Shown here piece by piece: positions 55,922 to 64,000 of a DNA stretch of 64,000 nt. Numbering within the stretch: position 1 is the stretch's first letter; the number at the start of each line of letters is the position of its first letter. A model generated the notes under the pieces. That model had not been told where the DNA came from. It made no database searches and saw only the letters and a list, made by a program, of their open reading frames with translations. The position numbers and the translations under genes were made by a program. Source of the stretch: Steromphala cineraria (Eukaryota > Mollusca > Gastropoda > Trochida > Trochidae); NCBI GenBank assembly GCA_916613615.1, contig OU744729.1, forward strand, positions 65,396,790 to 65,460,789, read 5' to 3'.

Positions 55922-56857
55922 TGTAACAGACGTGGGTAATTACATGTCCAAGATCCCAAGACTTTGCGTTGTGTTATTTGTTTATACCATCATGTTTCAC
56001 TTTCAGACCAATTTACCCACGCTGCTCCCCAGTTTCGGGATGTAGCGTTATGATCAATAACATACAAACCATGTTACCGTTATGTATTTATTACAAAGAT
56101 GGAAAACTCAACAAAAATAAAGATGAACAAAAATATACAATTTGGATTTTCAGATACTGGGAAGATACAAACTTAACCAGGGTAAGCACTGCCTATAAAA
56201 ATGCCCTATATGTCAATCAAACACCCTAACGCTACGCGCGGTAGGTAATCACTTGTAAATCCTCCTGCCCATCCTGTTTCTAAGCAATATCCCGACTAAA
56301 TCTACCAATAACTCCCTAACGTAAAAATATACTCATATCTACCCCCGCACCACCGATGTCTAATTCTTACTACCAATTAACTCTACTACTAATTTCTACA
56401 CTAATCACTACGCTGTGGGGGAGGGTCGTTTGTCTCATCACGAAACAAGAAGCTACCTAGTGGACAAGGCAAACAGGACGGCTGTCTTATTACAAGACAA
56501 GAAGCTGTCTTATTACAAGACAAGTCTCACCCAGCGAGATGTAATAATTCTACACTAGACAAAAAGATATCGATCGCGCATCCCTCATATACCCGACTCA
56601 GCAGGCCTATCCCATTATGTGCGCACCCCTGTACCTAAAATAGACTGTCCCGGCGCATGCGACCAATCGCTGACGCGTAATGGCGATTGAAACAAGCCGA
56701 CAATAGCTTCGCCCGCAATCGCACATTCTCGTAAACAAATACCTATAGGTAAGTATTAATCCATTAATTACCCAAATTACAATTCGGAATCCAAAATAAT
56801 ACTATAAAACAACACTTAATACTAATAATCACTCTTATAAAACTAGCCCTCGTTACA
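55922..56857 (-). repeat. LTR of Ty3 #2 (5' LTR)
   Basis: 936 bp with ends TGTAACAG...CTCGTTACA on the + strand, a TG...CA pair inside a short inverted repeat TGTAAC/GTTACA. It abuts the primer site on one side and satellite sequence on the other. No second copy is seen at the element's other end. Confidence 0.75.
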
Positions 56858-59800
56858 CTCTACATGCTCGCTACACCTTAAAGAACAGTTTCTGCCCATT
56901 TTCAATCAAAATATTGAAAGTCATGTTTTTGGTGAAAAATGCAAAGCCTATATCTGTATAACCTGAATTCAGATTTTTCAATATACGTCAAAATAAAAGG
57001 TCTTAGAAATCAATTTGTGCACATCTCTACATGCTCGCTACACCTTTACGAACAGTTTCTGCCCATTTTTAATCAAAATTTTGAAAGTCATGTTTTTGAT
57101 GAAAAATGCAAAGCCTATATCTGTATAACCTGAATTCAGATTTTTCAATATACGTCAAAATAAAAGGTCTTAGAAATCAATTTGTGCGCATCTCTACATG
57201 CTCGCTACACCTGTACGAACAGTTTCTGCCCATATTTAATCAAAATTTTGAAAGTCATGTTTTTGGTAGAAAATGCAGTGGATGTCTGTGGAGGGTTCTC
57301 TCCCTTGTTCAGTTAACACTGGTCATTTTAACTGAAAATAAAAGGTCTTAAAAATCAGTTTTTGCAAATCTCTACATGCTTGGTACACCTTAAAGAACAG
57401 TTTCTGCCCATTTTCAATCAAAATATTGAAAGTCATGTTTTTGGTGAAAAATGCAAAGCCTATATCTGTATAACCTGAATTCAGATTTTTCAATATACGT
57501 CAAAATAAAAGGTCTTAGAAATCATATGTGCACATCTCTACATGCTCGCTACACCTTTACGAACAGTTTCTGCCCATTTTTAATCAAAATTTTGAAAGTC
57601 ATGTTTTTGGTAGAAAATGCAGTGGATGTCTGTGTAGGGTTCTCTCCCTTGTTCAATCAACACTGGTCATTTTAAGTGAAAATAAAAGGTCTTAAAAATC
57701 AGTTTTTGCAAATCTCTACATGCTTGGTACACCTTTACGAACAGTTTCTGCCCATTTTTAATCAAAATTTTGAAAGTCATGTTTTTGGTGAAAAATGCAA
57801 AGCCTATATCTGTGTAACCTGAATTCAGATTTTTCAATATACGTCAAAATAAAAGGTCTTAGAAATCAATTTGTGCACATCTCTACATGCTCGCTACACC
57901 TTTACGAACAGTTTCTTCCCATTTTTAATCAAAATTTTGAAAGTCATGTTTTTGGTAGAAAATGCAGTGGATGTCTGTGTAGGGTTCTCTCCCTTGTTCA
58001 ATTAACACTGGTCATTTTAAGTGAAAATAAAAGGTCTTAAAAATCAGTTTTTGCAAATCTCTACATGCTTGGTACACCTTAAAGAACAGTTTCTGTCCAT
58101 TTTCAATCAAAATATTGAAAGACATGTTTTTGATGAAAAATGCAAAGCCTATATGTGTATAACCTGAATTCAGATTGTTCAATATACGTCAAAATAAAAG
58201 GTCTTAGAAATCAATTTGTGCACATCTCTACATGCTCGCTACACCTTTATGAACAGTTTCTGCCCATTTTTAATCAAAATTTTGAAAGTCACGTTTTTGG
58301 TAGAAAATGCAGTGGATGTCTGTGTAGGGTTCTCTCCCTTGTTCAATTAACACTGGTCATTTTAAGTGAAAATAAAAGGTCTTAAAAATCAGTTTTTGCA
58401 AATCTCTACATGCTTGGTACACCTTAAAGAACAGTTTCTGCCCATTTTCAATCAAAATATTGAAAGTCATGTTTTTGGTGAAAAATGCAAAGCCTATATC
58501 TGTATAACCTGAATTCAGATTTTTCAATATATGTCAAAATAAAAGGTCTTAGAAATCAATTTGTGCACATCTCTACATGCACGCTACACCTTTACGAACA
58601 GTTTCTGCCCATTTTTAATCAAAATTTTGAAAGTCATGTTTTTGGTAGAAAATGCAGTGGATGTCTGTGTAGGGTTCTCTCCCTTGTTCAATCAACACTG
58701 GTCATTTTAAGTGAAAATAAAAGGTCTTAAAAATCAGTTTTTGCAAATCTCTACATGCTTGGTACACCTTTACGAACAGTTTCTGCCCATTTTTAATCAA
58801 AATTTTGAAAGTCATGTTTTTGGTGAAAAATGCAAAGCCTATATCTGTTTAACCTGAATTAAGATTTTTCAATATACGTCAAAATAAAAGGTCTTAGAAA
58901 TCAATTTGTGCACATCTCTACATGCTCGCTACACCTTTACGAACAGTTTCTTCCCATTTTTAATCAAAATTTTGAAAGTCATGTTTTTGGTAGAAAATGC
59001 AGTGGATGTCTGTGTAGGGTTCTCTCCCTTGTTCAATTAACACTGGTCATTTTAAGTGAAAATAAAAGGTCTTAAAAATCAGTTTTTGCAAATCTCTACA
59101 TGCTTGGTACACCTTAAAGAACAGTTTCTGTCCATTTTCAATCAAAATATTGAAAGACATGTTTTTGATGAAAAATGCAAAGCCTATATGTGTATAACCT
59201 GAATTCAGATTGTTCAATATACGTCAAAATAAAAGGTCTTAGAAATCAATTTGTGCACATCTCTACATGCTCGCTACACCTTTATGAACAGTTTCTGCCC
59301 ATTTTTAATCAAAATTTTGAAAGTCACGTTTTTGGTAGAAAATGCAGTGGATGTCTGTGTAGGGTTCTCTCCCTTGTTCAATTAACACTGGTCATTTTAA
59401 GTGAAAATAAAAGGTCTTAAAAATCAGTTTTTGCAAATCTCTACATGCTTGGTACACCTTAAAGAACAGTTTCTGCCCATTTTCAATCAAAATATTGAAA
59501 GTCATGTTTTTGGTGAAAAAAGCAAAGCCTATATCTGTATAACCTGAATTCAGATTTTTCAATATATGTCAAAATAAAAGGTCTTAGAAATCAATTTGTG
59601 CACATCTCTACATGCACGCTACACCTTTACGAACAGTTTCTTCCCATTTTTAATCAAAATTTTGAAAGTCATGTTTTTGGTAGAAAATGCAGTGGATGTC
59701 TGTGTAGGGTTCTCTCCCTTGTTCAATTAACACTGGTCATTTTAAGTGAAAATAAAAGGTCTTAAAAATCAGTTTTTGCAAATCTCTACATGCTTGGTAC

Positions 59801-60784
59801 ACCTTAAAGAACAGTTTCTGTCCATTTTCAATCAATATATTGAAAGTCATGTTTTTGACGAAAAATGCAAAGCCTATATGTGTATAACCTGAATTCAGAT
59901 TTTTCAATATACGTCAAAATAAAAGGTCTTAGAAATCAATTTGTGCACATCTCTACATGCTCGCTACACCTTTACGAACAGTTTCTGCCCATTTTTAATC
60001 AAAATTTTGAAAGTCATGTTTTTGGTAGAAAATGCAGTGGATGTCTGTGTAGGGTTCTCTCCCTTGTTCAATTAACACTGGTCATTTTAAGTGAAAATAA
60101 AAGGTCTTAAAAATCAGTTTTTGCAAATCTCTACATGCTTGGTACACCTTAAAGAACAGTTTCTGCCCATTTTCAATCAAAATATTGAAAGTCATGTTTT
60201 TGGTGAAAAATGCAAAGCCTATATCTGTATAACCTGAATTCTGATTTTTCAATATACGTCAAAATAAAAGGTCTTAGAAATCAATTTGTGCACATCTCTA
60301 CATGCTCGCTACACCTTTACGAACAGTTTCTGCCCATTTTTAATCAAAATTTTGAAAGTCATGTTTTTGGTAGAAAATGCAGTGGATGTCTGTGTAGGGT
60401 TCTCTCCCTTGTTCAATTAACACTGGTCATTTTAAGTGAAAATAAAAGGTCTTAAAAATCAGTTTTTGCAAATCTCTACATGCTTGGTACACCTTAAAGA
60501 ACAGTTTCTGCCCATTTTCAATCAAAATATTGAAAGTCATGTTTTTGATGAAAAATGCAAAGCCTATATCTGTATAACCTGAATTCAGATTTTTCAATAT
60601 ACGTCAAAATAAAAGGTCTTAGAAATCAATTTGTGCGCATCTCTACATGCTCGCTACACCTTTACGAACAGTTTCTGCCCATATTTAATCAAAATTTTGA
60701 AAGTCATGTTTTTGGTGAAAAATGCAAAGCCTATATCTGTATAACCTGAATTCAGATTTTTCAATATACGTCAAAATAAATGGT
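56858..60784 (+). repeat. Satellite array: 172-bp monomers, 345-bp dimers, 1035-bp higher-order unit
   Basis: Monomer A begins AAAATGCAAAGCCTATAT and monomer B AAAATGCAGTGGATGTCTGT. Both end with CTCTACATGCTYGSTACACC, 'GAACAGTTTCTGCCCATTTT' and AAAGTCATGTTTTTGRT. A and B alternate, giving 345-bp spacing at 57106, 57451, 57795, 58140, 58485, 58830, 59175, 59520, 59865, 60210 and 60555. Both array ends have A-A (56939/57106 and 60555/60722, 167 bp apart). The repeated 81-codon ORF is not conserved: one copy lost its ATG (59520), one is frameshifted (57451), one is stopped near 58850. Confidence 0.95.
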
Positions 60785-60832
60785 CTTTTTTTTATTTTTT
60801 TTTTATTTTTTATTTTTTTTTTTATAAAAGGT
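60785..60832. repeat. Poly(T) tract flanked by a short duplication
   Basis: The tract (TTTTTTTATTTTTTTTTTA pattern) lies between ATAAATGGTCTT and ATAAAAGGTCTTA. The flanks are duplicated satellite text, as left by target-primed retroposition of an antisense, almost body-less poly(A) insert. Confidence 0.7.
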
Positions 60833-61070
60833 CTTACTTCCGGTCATGCTCCCGAGAGAGTAAGTCGTGCTTCGGAGCGGCTCCCGTTCAATAATTCAAT
60901 GTCATCTAAAAGTTATGTCCAAAAATAAGAGACAAATTAAGAAGAAGCAAAATATAGAAACATTAGGGAACACAGTGGTACAAACCATTGATAATTTTGT
61001 AATAACCAGATCCAAAAGGAGAGAAAAACTTGAACGTTTGCCAGGGACGACAAACGAATAGAGCGACAAC

Positions 61071-61814
61071 ATGGCGACCGGTGATAAAATTACAAGTTTT
61101 GATGAGATGTCTAAATGTATGAAAGATCAGTTCAAATCACAAACTGAAGACTTAACGGTGAAACTAAATGATGTAAAAACTGAACTTTTTCAAACGAAGA
61201 AAGAAATAAAACTTCTGGATGAAAAACTAGAAGATATCTCGAAGAATATCCAATTCAACGAAACTGCGATAACTCAAAACAAAACGGAAATACAGAAACT
61301 CAAAACTGAATTGGATTCGGTGAAACGTGCTATGTTGCTACAGGAAGTTTACTCCAGGAGAAACACGTTATTGGTCTATGGAATTCCAAATGAACGCTCC
61401 CCCAAAACGGCGATAACAGAGTTGTTTACTAATACGTTACAGGTGGATGGAGCAGCGGATATTCTCTACGATAACGTACACAGACTTAACCGGACCAGTA
61501 CGGACCCAGTTAATTTTCGCTCGGATATGCCAAAGCCGATTGCCGCACGTTTTACCTCTATGATCGACAGAAAGCGTGTATATCAGGCGTCTTTCAAAAA
61601 CTTTAAAGCCCTGAGTAACCTCAAAATAAGCATCAGAACGGATCTCCCGGTCATCATGAAAAAGCAGCAAGGGAAACTGGTTAACCGAGCCCACGAGCTG
61701 AGGACGAAGCAAAAACTCAACACTCGCATACTTGAGCTAGACACCACCCTTCGTCTGGAAACCAGAAAATCCCCTCATCAGCCTTGGACCACCGAAGAGG
61801 AAATCAAGAATTAA
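61071..61814 (+). CDS. LINE ORF1 protein (L1 ORF1p-like)
   Basis: 247 codons. Residues ~15-100 form a heptad coiled coil (LNDVKTELFQTKKEIKLLDE, KLKTELDSVKRAM) for trimerisation. Then comes an RRM-like domain starting YSRRNTLLVYGIPNERSPKT, and a C-terminal domain with RPIAARF-type text (KPIAARFTSMIDRKRVYQ) and ISIRTDLPVIMKKQQGKLVN. This order (coiled coil, RRM, CTD) is that of L1 ORF1p, an RNA-binding chaperone of the retrotransposition particle. An in-frame open stretch from 60867 ends in TAG at 61059, ten bases upstream of this ATG. Confidence 0.85.
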   Translation: MATGDKITSFDEMSKCMKDQFKSQTEDLTVKLNDVKTELFQTKKEIKLLDEKLEDISKNIQFNETAITQNKTEIQKLKTELDSVKRAMLLQEVYSRRNTLLVYGIPNERSPKTAITELFTNTLQVDGAADILYDNVHRLNRTSTDPVNFRSDMPKPIAARFTSMIDRKRVYQASFKNFKALSNLKISIRTDLPVIMKKQQGKLVNRAHELRTKQKLNTRILELDTTLRLETRKSPHQPWTTEEEIKN

Positions 61815-63039
61815 ACCAAATATGTATTCTAAACGCACCTGTGTGACTAAAGTCTAAAATGTGATTATTCATATGGAATTATTCTAGATTGAATTTAGTG
61901 CTTTACTATGGAGAACAAAGCTGAACTGAACTGTGAGTACATAGGTTTTTATTAACAAATGCATAGAAACCCATAATTTGACAATTTCAGAGTGAATAAT
62001 AAATTTGTATTAACTGTATGTTATTAATAATAATATGAACCTCAGGAACTTTGAATAAACGTTTACAGTAAATATTTTATGAACGTTTCACCCTCTTCAA
62101 GATCATATCAGCATCTTCCTGCTATGATGAGAACTCAAGACCGTGGATACCCCTATTTGACAGAACAGAGCTGTGGAAAATATGTGTAGCTCTCTAATAT
62201 GAACTTCAATATGTCAATATGTGTTTACTCTGAATATAATAGAATGGACAACGAGAACCTTCTTCTTTTCTTTTTTTCCTGTATATCCTGAAAACAGGTT
62301 ATTGACTACTTTTAAGATGGGAAAGAACTCCTTTTGTATTTTTATAGGGAAAATATCCCTCATCTATGTTATGACGAGCTTTTAAATTGAATTGGCTTCC
62401 ATGATAATGGATTTTTCCAATATTTTATGAACGCTTCAAAGGTGATGTTTATTACTACATTTATGTTCCTTCACTGCTAGTATATATATTAACTCATCCA
62501 CTGAATGTTGAACATTTAATTTGAATTTTCACATCATATCATTATTAGAGGCTTTGGTTATTTATGAACATTATGTAATCATTCTCTCTATTGAGGGATA
62601 TATTTCCTTTCACTTTACTTTATAAATTTTGGTTCTTGAATATTGTTTATATATTATCATAATGACTCTTAAAACCACACTTTATTTAAAAAGGGAGCAT
62701 GTCCCGGTAACTTTTTTCTTTTATTCTCCTCCCCTCAATGTTTCTCTTTTTTAAAATTCTGTTTTCAACTTTCTATTCCCCCTCCCCACTAAAACCTTTT
62801 ATTTCTTTTTTAATTTCTTCATTTCAAAATGCCTGTTCCCAACTGGTACATTGTCAACTAAAAGAAATACCTACTCTATCTAAGAACCTCATCTTACTTG
62901 AATATCTGAGCCTGATACATTTTGACATTGAAATAACTTACCAAAAAGACCTATTTCAAGATATAAAAAACAGACAATTTCTTTATCTATTTTCGAACGT
63001 CTTGAAAGTTCATACTTTTATACTGACCTTGCAATATAA
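61815..63039 (+). other. LINE inter-ORF region
   Basis: 1.2 kb, AT-rich, no recognised domain; much longer than the short spacers usual between L1 ORFs. It contains ACGTTTCACCCTCTTCAAG and TATTTTATGAACGYTTCA twice (62070, 62410). Confidence 0.5.
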
Positions 63040-64000
63040 ATGAACACAGATAATATTAAAAAGATAAAAATAATCTCTGCAAATTGCAGAGGTTTGGGTG
63101 ATAAAAACAAAAGAAGAGAAGTAATGGATTTTTATAGGAAAAAACAATACTCAATTATATGCTTGCAGGATATCCATATAGCCAAAAAGGACATAAATAT
63201 TATGAGAAAGGAATGGGGTTTACAATGCATCATAGCACCTTGCAGATCAAATGCAAGGGGGGTAGCAATACTTTTTAATAATGATATTAATTTTACTATT
63301 CACAGAACTATGGAAGATGAAAATGGAAACTTTATTCTCACTGATATTACTGTTGAAGACAAAAGATTTACTTCAGTAAATTTATATGGTCCAAACAAGG
63401 ATGATCCTGATTTCTATATTCAACTCTTTGAAAAAAATATTTGATCTAAATAGTGATTCATTAGTTATTGTTGGGGATTGGAACCTTGTTTTAGATCCTT
63501 CAATTGATTTAGAAAATTATAAACACCTAAATAATCCTAAATCAAGAGATGTTGTTATAAAAAATTTAGAAAACTTGGATCTTATTGATATATGGAGAGA
63601 AATGAACAAATATGATAAAAAATATACATGGTGGAAAAACAAGCCAAAGAAACAAGCCAGACTGGAATTTTTTCTGATCTCCCAAGATATATTTGATATA
63701 ACTTTAGATTCTGATATTTTACCAGGGTACAAATCTGATCATTCAGCTATATCATTAACTCTCTCAAATACTATAAACCAAGGGAGTGGCAAGGGATATT
63801 GGAAATTTAATACTAGAGTACTTCACTATTATTACATCAGGAATATATTGATTTAGTCAAACAAATTTTGAAAGAAACGATTGAGGAATACTCAGAAAAT
63901 GATCCATATGATAATACTAATAGTGATCAGAATGACACTATTAAAATTACAATAAGTAATACTTTATTTCTAGAAACTTTTCTCATGAAAGTTAGAGGTA
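63040..64000 (+). pseudogene. LINE ORF2, APE endonuclease domain (partial, frameshifted)
   Basis: The first frame (63040-63444) has the APE opening IISANCRGLGDKNKRREVMD, CLQDIHIAKKDINIM and SVNLYGPNKDDPDF. A frameshift near 63435 moves to 63386-63856 (GDWNLVLDPSIDLENYKHLN, then LEFFLISQ and the catalytic SDHSAISLTLS). A second frameshift near 63835 follows, and coding-like text continues to the window end (IDLVKQILKETIEEYSEND). Compared with typical LINE endonucleases, the glutamate of the LQE block is Asp and the aspartate of the RLD block is Glu. The domain nicks target DNA for reverse transcription; this copy is broken. Confidence 0.8.

Larger units (their letters stand above)
49953..56857 (-). 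mobile_element. Ty3/gypsy LTR retrotransposon #2, nearly complete
   Basis: In transcription order (- strand): LTR (56857-55922), tRNA-type primer site (55918-55901), leader, gag, protease/RT/RNase H/integrase, zinc-finger ORF. The second (3') LTR is absent. pol carries three in-frame stops and one frameshift, so this copy is not active on its own, but divergence is low. It sits between a DDX11 exon and a satellite array. Confidence 0.85.
60837..64000 (+). mobile_element. L1/Tx1-type LINE, 5' part (runs off window)
   Basis: 5' leader with CTTCCGGTCATGCTCCCGAG, then ORF1 (61071), a 1.2 kb AT-rich gap, and ORF2 beginning with an APE endonuclease (63040). Reverse transcriptase would lie beyond 64000. 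It begins directly against satellite text (AAAAGGTCTTA). Confidence 0.8.

Noticed and set aside
57106..60749. Repeated 64-81 codon ORFs (MQSLYLYNLNSDFS...) as a tandem gene family
   Set aside because: They are readings of the satellite. Several copies lose the ATG, gain stops or shift frame, and the frame crosses the A/B monomer border with no protein-like pattern.
1..64000. Bacterial-type operon, phage, toxin or defence system
   Set aside because: No operon-like gene packing or ribosome-binding pattern; every strong coding signal is a eukaryotic host exon or a eukaryotic transposon.

Overview
This is a 64 kb piece of an animal (metazoan) nuclear genome, not a prokaryote. It has GT/AG introns, AATAAA signals, non-LTR and LTR retrotransposons, tRNA-headed SINEs, satellite DNA and very low gene density. 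The tandem 'TGACCTTTGACCTT' repeats, the (GTCC)n-headed repeat, the secreted VWD/EGF gene and the many fold-back elements together suggest a marine mollusc, probably a bivalve. That assignment is inference; no barcode sequence is present.

Two host genes and part of a third can be supported. (1) On the + strand, about 1.9-38.4 kb, lies the 3' part of a secreted VWDE-like gene (von Willebrand factor D and EGF domains). I rebuilt eleven exons from splice sites. Reading phase agrees at every junction except one whose donor is unresolved. The product runs VWD domain, cysteine-rich region, one EGF, a TIG-like segment and a C-terminal cysteine motif, then stops 15 nt before an AATAAA. Its introns hold most of the mobile DNA. 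(2) On the - strand, 42.3-43.2 kb, is an intronless gene for a secreted PAN/apple plus galectin-like protein; its stop codon lies in a MITE terminus. (3) On the - strand are two separated exons (48.49-48.64 and 45.73-45.76 kb) of DDX11/CHL1, the Fe-S DNA helicase of sister-chromatid cohesion: helicase motif VI, then the lysine-rich C-terminus, stop and poly(A) signal. They are absent from long-ORF scans because one exon codes for only 10 residues.

The rest is layered mobile DNA. 0-1.8 kb: a ~190-bp tandem array split by a ~1.2 kb repeat, with a second inverted copy of that repeat at 23.75-24.8 kb. 7.5-11.55 kb: a composite repeat with a 156-bp array whose units carry a YY1-like core. 11.77-12.79 kb: a fossil Tc1/mariner transposon. 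17.5-22.75 kb: a heavily decayed Ty3/gypsy element with a duplicated 3' end, next to a hAT fragment. 27.1-30.5 kb: two TTAA-flanked DNA elements. 43.8-49.1 kb: a SINE and a three-deep nest of repeats inside the DDX11 region. 49.95-56.86 kb: a nearly complete - strand Ty3/gypsy element (gag, protease-RT-RNase H-integrase, a tRNA-type primer site, one LTR) with an extra zinc-finger ORF after integrase. 56.86-60.78 kb: a satellite with ~172-bp monomers, 345-bp dimers and a 1035-bp higher-order unit. 60.8 kb to the end: an L1/Tx1-type LINE (ORF1 plus the start of ORF2) that runs off the window.

No prokaryotic system, CRISPR array or virus-like gene cluster was seen. The most unusual items are the zinc-finger ORF linked to the Ty3 element, the three-level satellite, the near-perfect fold-back at 17.29-17.46 kb and the hidden DDX11 exons.
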